A stretch of 64,000 nt of DNA, from positions 7,442,501 to 7,506,500 of the forward strand of contig OY776123.1 of assembly GCA_963675135.1 (NCBI GenBank), in the 5' to 3' direction. Below, piece after piece: positions 48,433 through 58,663 of this stretch. Made by a program: the position numbers and the translations under genes. This DNA is from Galeopsis tetrahit. Taxonomy: Eukaryota > Streptophyta > Magnoliopsida > Lamiales > Lamiaceae. Within the stretch, counting starts at the first letter, position 1; every line of letters starts with the position of its first letter. The notes under the pieces are model-generated. The model had not been told where the DNA came from and did not search any database. It was given only the letters and a program-made list of their open reading frames with translations.

Positions 48433-48969
48433 TTATATAGACATATTTGGAGAATTTTCTTTATATATCAGTTTTATTAGTCTTATTTATCTATAATTTG
48501 TAGTAGTTGTCATTTTGTTTTATAGAAGTCATTATTTTTCTCTTCTGAATAATTATTTAGCATTCACATTATTATATATGCACTATAAAATTATAGTAAA
48601 TAACAAAATTAATACATTATACATCATTTTATGTCCTGTAAATTTACAAAAAAACATAAATAAATAAAACCATTTATTCTATTTTGAACTATAGTATACA
48701 TATATATTTGGCGGGATATTATACCTATAAATTGTATAAAGTGACTTTAATTTTAATACATCGTGAACCGCTTCAATTGAAACAAGAAGTAGAATAGACA
48801 CATTCAATCAAATCGTAGAAGTTGAAAGGTTTTTAATTGAACGTTGTGTCTTTTCAGATTCTATTTATTGGTAGAGATCGAAACAACATTTTCATTATCA
48901 CTCTGAATCTTCTTCACTACATTACACAAATATATCTGCAAATAACCTTCCTGCAGTCACCTTAAAAAA
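48433..48969. promoter_or_regulatory. Upstream region of the F-box gene
   Basis: AT-rich 5' flank with TATA-like stretches near 48730 (TATAAATTGTATAAA). No other gene is seen. Confidence 0.35.
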
Positions 48970-50079
48970 ATGGACAACCATGTCAACCCAACGTTCATCC
49001 CTTCCGAAATCAGAGACCAAGTTTTGCACTCATTAGATACTAAACCCCTTGGGCGATTGAAGTGCGTCGACAGACATTGGAATCATATGATATCTTCCAA
49101 ACCTTTTGTCGATTCTCATCTTGATCGGGTCAAGCGTGAGCATAAGTACTCTTTCATACACAAGAATTATGTTTCTGATCCACCAGTTTGTTACTTGCCT
49201 GACGGATATGGTGAGCCTGGAACCAGGCGATATATTAGAGAAGATTCAGAAAATTTTGAGGTTCTCGGTTCGTACAACGGGTTAGTTTTGATTTGCACCA
49301 CTGCTGATGAATATATTCTGCGTAACCCTTGTACCAATCAAAACCTCATTTTGCCTCTCGTTCCACAAAACTTAAGACCTTATTTATCGGAAGAACGTGC
49401 TTATTTTGGTCTTGGCTATGATGTTCTGCATGATGATTTTTTGGTTATGCGAGTTTCCTCTTTTTTTCAATTAGAAGGGAACCTTTACTCAGTTATGTTG
49501 TACTCTAGAAATATGAACTCCTGGTGGTCGCTTCCTCGGTTTCCAAGTCAATTTCACCTCACTGAAAACTCATTTTATATTGGAGGCCTTTTTCATTGGA
49601 AAGTTAGATCAGGAAATGAACATGCAATTGTAACTTTTGATTTCAATGCCCGTGTCTACGACCAGTTTGTTGTGCCTGCTTTTATACTTCAGCCATGGTT
49701 TTGTAAGATGGAGGGGCTTGACGACAATAACCTTGCTGTATATGCTGATCTGCTATCGGTGGATGAGTTTGGTGTCAGTAGATATTTTATTGAAGTGCAT
49801 ATTCTAACTTATTCGAATGTTGTTAGAACTTGGTCGACTTTTACGATATTCAGGGAAGAAATATTGCCAGATGATTTTGCACTCAAGCCAATATGTTACT
49901 TGAACCCTGCAAGGACTCAAATAATGTTTAGTGTTAAGCCTTATGGTACGTTTTTCTCTTATGACATTCTTTCAAGGATCTTTCGAAGGATGGATGAGAT
50001 TGAATCGTGGCCAGGTTGTGCAAAATCCTACAAGTACATGGACACTCTCGTATCACCTCACCGTAATTTAGCCATATAG
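48970..50079 (+). CDS. F-box protein with F-box-associated (FBA) domain
   Basis: An intact, intronless 369-residue protein. Residues 7-50 form the F-box (FIPSEIRDQVLHSLDTKPLG, then LKCVDRHWNHMISSKPFVD), the Skp1-binding part of an SCF ubiquitin ligase. The rest resembles the plant FBA interaction domain: GSYNGLVLICTTADEYILRN, YFGLGYDV, LYSRNMNSWW, GGLFHWKV and VTFDFNAR, a pattern of four-to-five beta blades that would select the substrate. The ATG follows ACCTTAAAAAAATGG. Length is normal for the family (about 350-420). It sits between transposase and peptidase genes of the MULE, with a decayed paralogous fragment 0.5 kb upstream. The substrate is unknown; such genes turn over fast in plants and some are never expressed. 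Confidence 0.9.
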   Translation: MDNHVNPTFIPSEIRDQVLHSLDTKPLGRLKCVDRHWNHMISSKPFVDSHLDRVKREHKYSFIHKNYVSDPPVCYLPDGYGEPGTRRYIREDSENFEVLGSYNGLVLICTTADEYILRNPCTNQNLILPLVPQNLRPYLSEERAYFGLGYDVLHDDFLVMRVSSFFQLEGNLYSVMLYSRNMNSWWSLPRFPSQFHLTENSFYIGGLFHWKVRSGNEHAIVTFDFNARVYDQFVVPAFILQPWFCKMEGLDDNNLAVYADLLSVDEFGVSRYFIEVHILTYSNVVRTWSTFTIFREEILPDDFALKPICYLNPARTQIMFSVKPYGTFFSYDILSRIFRRMDEIESWPGCAKSYKYMDTLVSPHRNLAI

Positions 50080-50638
50080 TGTAGATGATAGTAGTGTATG
50101 TAATTTTTGTAGCATTTTAATGTATTCCTCTTTTATTAAGTATGTCCTTTTGTAGTTCTTTTGGTGTTTGTACCTAACTATGTAGAATGTATTTTGCTTA
50201 GTTCTTTTTTTTTTTTTGCACATTAAATTGGTTTGCATTTGCAAATCAATAGTCAAAAATCACATATTAGTATGATATAACTAAACATTTAAGCTATGTT
50301 TAAAAAAAAGACAATCATGCGTTTTTTCAACCACCAAAATTCCGCAGATTTTCCATGTAGACTACATCAATCAATTCTTAACAAACAAAAAAATAATCCA
50401 ACACATCATCTCATATTTCAAAACAAAATGGCCAACTCATCAGTAATGTTAATGGCTAATAGTTCAACTTGTTTTCCCAAAACAACTACTTAGTCTTCAT
50501 CCAACAAAAACAAAATGATAATCATAAACAACTACTTAGTCTTCATCCAACCAAAACAAAATGATAATCATAATTTAACTAAACTAAGTACGGTAATGAG
50601 TAGCAAAGCTTCAATTGTCTAGACTTCCACATATATAC
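50080..50638. other. Spacer between convergent F-box and Ulp1-like genes
   Basis: Contains the 3' regions of both genes. A 40-bp phrase with AACTACTTAGTCTTCATCCA and AAAACAAAATGATAATCATAA is duplicated in tandem at about 50481-50575. No gene is called. Confidence 0.45.
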
Positions 50639-53600
50639 TTATTCAAAAGTCATGTGAATTGGATCAACAAACGATTCAACGATCCTAGCTCGCATCGTGC
50701 TTGCTGCCAGTTTCCCGAATTCACCCGACTGCGGCTCTTCACCCTTATAAATAAATTCTATCTCCTTGCAAACAATCACACCGCAATCCACAGAATCAGA
50801 TCCCTGTCTCCAACTATCAGCTGGAGTTGGGTATTTCAATGGCATTTTCAGAAAGGGATGATTATGCTGCTTTGCTTTGAACAAACTGACCAACTTTGCA
50901 TCTATAATAATTTGACAACAATAAACAAACAAACATAAAACATTATAACAATGCTTAATACAATGCATTCAACTACACAATTTATGAAAAAAACTAACAT
51001 TCGAAAAACTTACAACATTTAATGACTCCGTCATGCATGTATCTTCATGAGCTTTTGTTCTTGGCGGCAGAGAGTTATAAAATGTCCATTCCCTTGTTGT
51101 TACATCAAGTTTTAGCAGTGTCCAATGGTCAACAACTTTTGAACCACTTGCTGAACCCATTTCACTTACATTGATTGGGAATAAAAAGATGTCTTTATCT
51201 AAGCTGTCCTCAATCACCTTTTCTACCAGGGAGTAGAAAGACTTCTGCTTGGAAACATTACGATTGGTAATCAATGCCTACAAAACAAATGATAACAACA
51301 AACTTATAGTTAATATTTAATATACTCTTACAAAACGATTATATTCATAAATCAGTAAAAGTATTTTGCAGAATACCCAGCATGTAGCAGTAAACACTCT
51401 CACACGTCTAGACACTGGCCTCGTGGTGAAAAGAACAGATCGTAACATATCAGCCCATGCATTGATTACCTATAATTATGCAAAATATTATCATATTAAA
51501 GTACAAACAAACTTAAGAATGTATTTACTGTATACCTTAGTACATTAGAGTCATGCAAAATGTTTACCTGACTAGTAATTCTTCCATTGTTTATAATATC
51601 AATCAGCATCTGTACCGAAATATCGGCTAGGGGTATATCAGCATGCCAAACAATGCAACTGTCACATGCAGAATCTTATCAATACAATATATATAGACAA
51701 AATCAGACAAAAGCATCATATATTCATATAAATAATTATAAAAGAATTAGGCACTAAGTACTCTTTACTTATTGTGGACCATTAGTCTTTAGCTCTGCGA
51801 ATATCTGTTCTCTAACATATGCAGAACACTTCCGAACAGTTGCCAATTTATTGTTGAAAGGGTACTTAACAACTCCCTTTGGTTTGTTATCCACCACTAA
51901 ATTCTTCGACTCATCATCATCGGAATCATTGATTTCATGGACCAAAGCAAGTTCTTTCGTAAGGGGTTGAGGGGATACTATTATAGTTTTCCTGTCATCA
52001 TATTTGGTTCTTCCCTTAACCCTATTCACTAATGAACCTGCAGAGGGCCATTTGTTCTTTTTCTGCACTACACGTTTCGGTGTCTGATCGCAAGCCTCTA
52101 ATATTTCCTCATTCAAATCATCAACAACTATCTTTCCCTTATCAACAAATTGTTCATCAGTATCTTGCTCTTCATAATTGTCAATCTCAGTTTGAATAAT
52201 ATCATCTTCAATCAATGATTTCGAACACAATTCAGAAGTGACTTCTAGATTCTTGCTCAAACGCTGATTTTCAGCTTTCAGACTTATAATGACTTCTTCT
52301 TGAATTCTCATCTTGTCATCAAACTTTGCACTCTCATCTTCAAGCTTCTTTCTCATATTAATCAACTCAGAAGCAGATTCCTCAATCCTTTTGGCATACT
52401 CATCCTTTTCTGTCCTCAACTTAAGAATTTCTGCATCCTTTTCCATCAATTCTTTATCACAATGTACCCTCACATCTAGAATCTGTTTCTGCAGAATTCC
52501 TATTTGAGATAAATAATTATCAACCAATTTAGACTGATTAACCTCAATGACAGGTGACTTCCTCTTCTCATTGGAATTCATGTTCACATCAACCTTATCT
52601 GCAGCCTTATCCTTCGCATTGCTATCCACAGGTGGATTCTCACTGTCCATTAAGTCCATCCCAGCAGCGTCATTATTAACTTCCTTACACACTTTCAAAA
52701 CTGGATCCTCACTGTTGATTAAGTCCACCCCAGCAGGTAAATCTTTGTCAAACCCAATATCGAATGTTGGGCATTCAACCGTGAAACTATCCTTTGATTT
52801 TGAAGTGGACCCAACCTCGAACAAATTTGTAGATGAACCCTGGAAAATACCACTCTGCCTTGCACCCACATTTAACTCTGTCTGCATTTCATTCCCCCCC
52901 GTATGACAACCAGATGACACCTTCCCATCTGTTGCAGGCGTTCCACTTCCTCCTAACCTTGAGCTTGTTTTTGCGCATCTGAAACGGCGAACTTCTGAAA
53001 GCTGCTCCTTTTCATCAGTTGTAGGTTTAGGTTCTTCTGTGAAAACCTATATTCCAAAAATATACAATCACAAATTAAGTATACAATGAAAATGTACAAT
53101 AAAGAATAACCTATTCTTAACAAATACTAACCTTTGTTTTGCGAGTCAGTTTATCAGTTAAGATTGCAGCATGCACCTTATTTGTATCCCATTTGAGGAA
53201 CCGAGGAAATGCAGATGGATTGTTTGGTTTAACGATCCTTGTATGCTCGCATAACCAGAACTAAAAAAAATTAAATAAGTTAAACACTGTCTAAAGTATT
53301 GAAAATGAATAAATGCAATAAATGTACCGGCAACAACATAGCACAACCACCGGACTTCAGTTGTTTGCTTCGCTTAAGTTGACTCTTCAGTTGGTCAACT
53401 ATAAAAGTACTCCAGTCGTATCTGCAAATGTCTGAGTAGTTCTCAAGGTAATAGGTCAAATGCCAAGGTACAGCTGAACTCCGAACTGGACATAGAAGAG
53501 CAACCAGCATATAACAACAAACTAATCTTGCCACATTGCGACACGATTCCTCGTACTCTAATATCACAACCTCCTTCAACTTTAAAAGGACAGGATTTTT

Positions 53601-54962
53601 ATACAAAGAATTATATTGTCTTGGTTTTGCTTGTATCTCATTGCCAAAACATCGCATTACCCTTGCAGGATGCTGATAATCATCTACTCGTTGCTTGATC
53701 TCATCTACTCCACAACTAATTCCAAAAATTAGTTCTGCATCATGCTTTGATAAGCCGACCCTAGTTCCTCCGATTACAAAACTTTCAGTTTCAAAGTCAA
53801 ACCTTCTAACAATCTCGACGATGTCACTCTCGAATTTAAGACATCTCTTCTTTAATGAGGGACTAACATTGAGGCACACAGAGTCGAACAAAAGCCAGAA
53901 TGGAGTTTTCTTCAGATGTAGTATATGCTGCTCTGTGAATTGAATTCCCTTCAAGTCTTTGATAGTTGTCCTAAGATTTGACCTATAGTAGGTCTCGCTG
54001 AAGTCGACTTCTACTCCAGCTGAAACAGGAAAGAGGTTATTAGATCAAAAATTATTTTATATACATATCATAATATGCAGCTGTATTTGTTCTGCAGTAT
54101 TACCAAAGCAGTTGTGAGGTTCTATTGCTTGGACCTCATTATCCTTCTTCACATGCTTTCGACTCCTTTCGTAGTTTTCTGTATCAGTTTCTGCACATTC
54201 AAACACACTTATTGTATTACGACAGTAAACCGTATGTGTAAATCTATACATCGCATCTTTATCAATTACCTTCCAATTCAGATGAGCTATCTTTGCAAAT
54301 AACTTTATATATCTTTATCTTTTAAGAAACAAAAAAAATATAATGCAGTATTACTATTATAAAATCGAATCTTTATCAATTACCTTCCGATTCAGATGAG
54401 CTATCGTTACTTCTCCTCTGTTTACCACCACCATCACTCTCAAAATCTATACATTCATGTAAAAATACTGTGAGTATTAAGAACTTTGTCTGCAGAATGT
54501 TTATTGAATATTGTGATAAGCAACTACTAAAAACTACTAATAGTAATAAAATCTGTTTAATTGCAACATAACCTGAATCTGATATTACATGAGAACCCCT
54601 TGACAGAACTTTGCCTGCAGAATATTGATTTTACATAAGCAACAAAGTTAAAAAACTAAACAAATTACACTAACACAAAAGCAGTGACATAGTACATAAA
54701 CCTTTACGCTTTTCTGCTTTCTTTTCTTCCCTCCTACGCTTTTCGGATGATCCTGTTAATAAATAGGAATTGTAATTGGATGTGATTCACTGTTTCCAAA
54801 TATCATCATCATCTCTTTCTTAAGCTACTGAAATGTTTAAATTGTTAAATTACCTCTTGTTTCTACACGACGTACGCTGTCATCAACAACTTTCCTTTGT
54901 TTCCCACTCCCCCTGCTTGATCCTTCACCCAAACGATCAGCTGGTTTTCTACTTCTTGCCAT
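50639..54962 (-). CDS. Ulp1/C48-type cysteine peptidase gene of a MULE, probably broken
   Basis: About 13 exons on the minus strand: 54962-54854, 54752-54702, 54614-54573, 54446-54384, possibly 54288-54268, 54190-54104, 54019-53328, 53260-53132, 53046 to ~51769, 51658-51568, 51469-51377, 51277-51014 and ~50893-50639. All phases fit up to the ninth. It starts MARSRKPADRLGEG; the long seventh exon resembles the DUF1985-like domain of MULE-borne Ulp1 genes; exon 9 holds a ~100-residue coiled coil (about 52500-52220). The peptidase lies at the end: DHWTLLKLDV (catalytic His), FYNSLPP (Asn where Asp is usual) and DSVDCGVIVC (catalytic Cys). Ulp1 enzymes cut SUMO-like proteins; the role in MULEs is unknown. 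At 51771-51769 a TAA sits right before the GTAAAG donor, so the spliced mRNA would stop before the peptidase. Confidence 0.72.
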
Positions 54963-55093
54963 CTTTACAAATACAATAGTACATATCTGTGTAAGTACAA
55001 TGAGACAAAACATCTAATGCACCTATGCACTGTTTAATACATATTTCGAATTCACTAAAATACTACTACAAAATATTCAGTCCATCGTACACA

Positions 55094-55530
55094 TTAACAC
55101 TACCAAACATCACATGCAGTTTACCCAATATTTTGCACATAAAAACTACTAACCATCACATGCAGTTTACCCATTATTTTATATATCTCAGCAGATCAAA
55201 CAAATTTTGTTCTGTTTCCATAAAAATTGAATTTCATTGTTTATATCAACAAAATTTTAGGGTTTATATCCTTTGTAAGTTAATGGTATGTAATTTTTTA
55301 CTGAAATTTTTTCACATAAACACTACCAAACAACACATGCAGTTTACCCATTATTTTATATATCTCAGCAACTCAAACAAATTTTGTTCTGTTTCCATAA
55401 AAAACCAATTTCATTGTTTCTATCAACAAATTTTTAGGGTTTATCTCCTTCGTAACTTAATGGTATGTACTTTTTACTGAAAATTTTGAACATAAACACT
55501 ACCAAACAACACATGCAGTTTACCCACTAT
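55094..55530. repeat. 178-bp tandem repeat upstream of the Ulp1-like gene
   Basis: Four copies of ACATGCAGTTTACCCA and two longer ~178-bp units (containing CAAACAAATTTTGTTCTGTT and TTTTAGGGTTTAT) are in tandem. They lie 130-570 bp upstream of the start codon, thus in the likely promoter or leader. Open frames across them are repeat-derived and not genes. Confidence 0.82.
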
Positions 55531-56553
55531 GAAATACAACAAATATGTCGAACTTGATTTTGATTATCACTATCTCCGAAACATTATTGACCACAAAACC
55601 ATTAACATCAAACATGCAGATGATCCCATACCTTATTCGGTTACTCGTCGTCTTGGTCGCCGAAAATTTGAAGGATGAAACAATCGCTTGAACAGAATGC
55701 ACCGTGCAGAATTCTAGAAGCTGAAGAAAGTAAACCCAAATTAATGTGTTTACCTACTTTTTAGGAAAAAATTTAAATCTTTGGAATGTGCTAAAATATC
55801 TCTGTTTTCGAATTTTCCCCTTAATCGGATAATTATGATCTATAATTGATTTTTGAAATCCTATAAAATATCCTATTTATTAGAAATTAATAGAAGGGTA
55901 TAAATGTCTCAAATTTCTCAATTTGATGCTATTAGACAAGAAATTATATTGTAGACTTTATTAGACTAATCTTATAGTGAAATGACCTTATTAATAAATA
56001 ACCCATACAAGAGATTATTCCCTAATAGAGTCAATCCTATAGCACCTTAAGCAAATATAAACTACAACTTTTAAAAAAATTTAATAGGGTCAAATTAGAG
56101 TTAAAAAAACCATTATTACCCTTAATATACATATTTTACTTTAATTTCGAAAATTAAAAATTAAATTAAATTTTAAATTCCATAATTTATGGAGTTCATC
56201 AATTCCATAATTTTAGGAATAATCTCTTTAATTCTCTAACATTCTCCTCATATTCCACCCAATTATCTTCCTCAAAAAACACGAAATTCTCGGCACCACG
56301 GAGTTCCACCCAGATGAAGACTCACTCGTGACTCAGTCTGAATTAAAGCGATTCAGACTCAGGTAGATCTGGCGAGTTTGGGCATACGGAAAGCAGATCT
56401 AACGCCTTTTGAGGCAGAACTTCAGGAGGAAAAGCTGGAGGGTCCCGTTATTTTCGGCACGAGTCAAGGAAGCGGTGAGTACTTCTGCCGAGTCGGAGTC
56501 GGCAACCTCCCAACTCAGTCTTACATGGTGCTTGACATTGGGAGTGGCGTCAA

Positions 56554-57860
56554 CACTACAAAAAATTGCTCAAATAACGAGGGGAGTTAAAGAGGGGGAT
56601 TTAACCCTTGCTATTTGGCGAGGGATTTAAAGAGGGGCACAAATAAAGAGGGGGGCGGTATCACACTTGCAAATTAGCGAGTGGAAAAAAATGCACTCGC
56701 CAATTTACGAGCGCGTTAGCGAGGGTACCAAAATCCCTCGCAAATTGGCGAGGGAAATTAATACCCCTCGCGAAATGGCTAGCAGGGTGGCGAGGGATTG
56801 GTGTTTTGGAAGTTGGCGAGGGCCGGAATGCAAGGGAGTATATATACTAATGGTTATATATTACTGTAATTGTTAGATATGGTCAATAATTAGGTTAATA
56901 GTTAATTATCATTATTTGATTAATTAAATAATTAAATATTGTTAATTATATATATATATATGGGGAATAAATTAATTAAATATAATTATTGAATAAAATT
57001 AAAATCGTGATCAGATTAATAAGGTGTTTATATCTATAAATTTTATAATTGTTATAAGTTGAAAATTCAGCCGAGTTATTTTTGTACAATTATAATAATT
57101 ATAAACTATTGTTTTAACATTTTTTTAAAGTAACAGGTTTCTTTAGTTTCCAAATTTAATTTAGTATAGTCTTTTAATTTCTGATAATGTTTTAATTTGA
57201 ATGTTGTACTTTTTTTAAATGTATGAATCAATATTTAATTTTAATTTTCATGTTTTATTTCTATTAATCAATTATTTAATAATGGATTACTATTTTAATT
57301 TAATTACATTCAGATCTAGGGAAAATACGATAGATGTAACTGTGCCGAAATTTAGGGAAAATATATAAACTTAGGAGTTAGGAATTTAGGGGAATTAAAC
57401 TTAGATTTATTGAATTTAAAAAGAAAAAACTGAAATTATAAGATATATATTAATTGCATTCAAAATATAACGATTAAAGCTCCTAGCCTAAATGGCAAAC
57501 AAGGGGGCGCACAAACACATTCGATCGAGAGGTCGTGTGTTCGATTCCCGCTTGTGCCCCAGAGGGACATGTAATGGCCATTAAATATGATTGGGTTTGA
57601 AACCTAGGTTTCCTCATTTTGTTCAAATTAATGAAATTGGCGAGGGCTTAATTCCACTCGTGAATTGGCAAGGGCACGCGCCCTCTTTAATTGGCGAGTG
57701 TGATTCTGTCCTCTTTAATTGGCGAGGGTGCCCTCGCCAATAAATTAGCGAGGAGCACTTTGGCGACAGTGACTGCCCCTCGCCTCTGTTGTCGCCTATA
57801 TGGTTAAAGAGGGCAATTCCCTCGCCAATGCCCTCTTTATATTGGGCTTTTTTTGTAGTG
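56554..57860. mobile_element. Non-autonomous CACTA transposon C
   Basis: Begins CACTACAAAAAATTGC, ends GGGCTTTTTTTGTAGTG, flanked by the perfect 3-bp duplication CAA (56551-56553 and 57861-57863). Subterminal repeats TTGGCGAGGG/CCCTCGCCAA occur at 56575-56825 and 57640-57850. The 1.3-kb interior has no transposase but includes a tRNA-like stretch. It interrupts the protease fragment. Confidence 0.94.
57483..57566 (+). other. tRNA-like stretch inside CACTA C
   Basis: TAGCCTAAATGG (57484-57495) is a good A-box-like motif and GTGTTCGATTCCC (57537-57549) a good B-box-like motif, 41 bp apart; the flanks GGGGGCGCACAA and TTGTGCCCC could pair. No acceptor stem fits, so it is a tRNA-derived/SINE-like remnant, about 300 bp from the right end of the element. 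Confidence 0.5.
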
Positions 57861-58663
57861 CAACTGGGTGCAATGCGCACCCTGCGCAGATTGTTACCAA
57901 CAGGTCGACCCGATTTTCAACCCGCTCCTCTCATCTTCCTTCAATCAACTTGCGTGCGAAACTCATCAATTTGTGACTTTTACAATATATATATATATAC
58001 ATGCACTTTTGTTTGCATGTTTTTATGCAAAATTGTTTACATGCACTTTAGTACATTCTTTTCTATACGTATGCATATCTGTCGTCATGTTTATATGCAT
58101 TCCTTTATATGTGTTTTGTCCTTTATATATTATCTGATGTATATGCATTTTCATGCAAAAATTCAGTCCATTGTGCATATTATAATTCATAATTTATATC
58201 ATATATATATATATATATATATGCATTGTATGAGAACGGGTATTGCATACTGGACAACATGCTTACGTGTCCAGTTTTTGCACCATCTTCGTCGTGTTAT
58301 AAACTAAGGAAATTTATGAGTATTTTTGTGATTTAATTGTGTTATGACTCTTGTGTAATTATTTAATTTTGGATCATAAAATTCAGAATTATTAATTTAA
58401 ATTCGCGTTAGATAGTTATTAATTTAAATGCAGAATTTTTGGGATAGCAATCTTTTAGCTACACAAAGTCAGCTAATTAATTCGAATTGCATTATTTTTA
58501 GGAATATTTGAATTAAGGAAGGTGATAGATTTGCTTTTTTCGAGAATATGCATTTATCAAAATTGATTTGATGTTAATCTGTCTAATATAAATTAATTTG
58601 AAATTATTTAAATGAGAAAATGGCAACTTTGTCTTCTTAAGTGTCAATTTGACTCTATTGGAT

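Larger units (their letters stand above)
44691..56004. mobile_element. Large MULE carrying transposase, F-box and Ulp1-like genes
   Basis: Degenerate inverted ends of ~45 bp are visible: TTTACTAATAGGGTCATTAT then TTAATCTAATT on the left, and inverted TTTATTAATAAGGTCATTTC then TTAGTCTAATA on the right. Between them lie a MuDR-type transposase (+), an F-box pseudogene and F-box gene (+), and a Ulp1-type peptidase gene (minus). Transposase paired with a Ulp1-like gene is the known layout of Kaonashi-type and related plant MULEs. No 9-bp target duplication could be recognised, so the ends are approximate and the F-box genes could be a later arrival. Confidence 0.6.
56318..57974 (+). pseudogene. 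Aspartic protease (nepenthesin/ASPG1-like) fragment, split by a CACTA element
   Basis: Before the insertion the frame reads RKADLTPFEAELQEEKLEGP, then SQGSGEYFCRVGVG and YMVLDIGSG; after it WVQCAPCADCYQQVDPIFNP and SSSFNQLACETHQF. This is the N-terminal lobe of a plant atypical (nepenthesin-like) aspartic protease with its Cys-rich insert. Family members normally have DTGS at the first catalytic site, where this copy has DIGS. Upstream, LTRDSV-stop-IKAIQTQVDLA shows an in-frame TGA at 56339-56341. The second catalytic Asp and the whole C-terminal lobe are missing. Excising the transposon plus one CAA joins the frame with no indel. The fragment cannot be an active enzyme. Confidence 0.85.
56076..58663. 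mobile_element. Second MULE-like unit with captured protease fragment
   Basis: Left AATAGGGTCAAATTAGAGTT and, inverted, right AATAGAGTCAAATTGACACT resemble each other and the ends of the neighbouring MULE. Between them lie an aspartic protease fragment and CACTA element C. This looks like a Pack-MULE, but the ends are degenerate, another similar end occurs at about 56014-56050, and no target duplication was found, so the boundaries are tentative. Confidence 0.45.

Noticed and set aside
55025..55480. 151-codon plus-strand frame
   Set aside because: It is a translation of the 178-bp tandem repeat with no recognisable domain.
57483..57566. Possible tRNA gene
   Set aside because: A and B boxes are present but no acceptor stem or anticodon stem fits a cloverleaf; kept only as a tRNA-like remnant.
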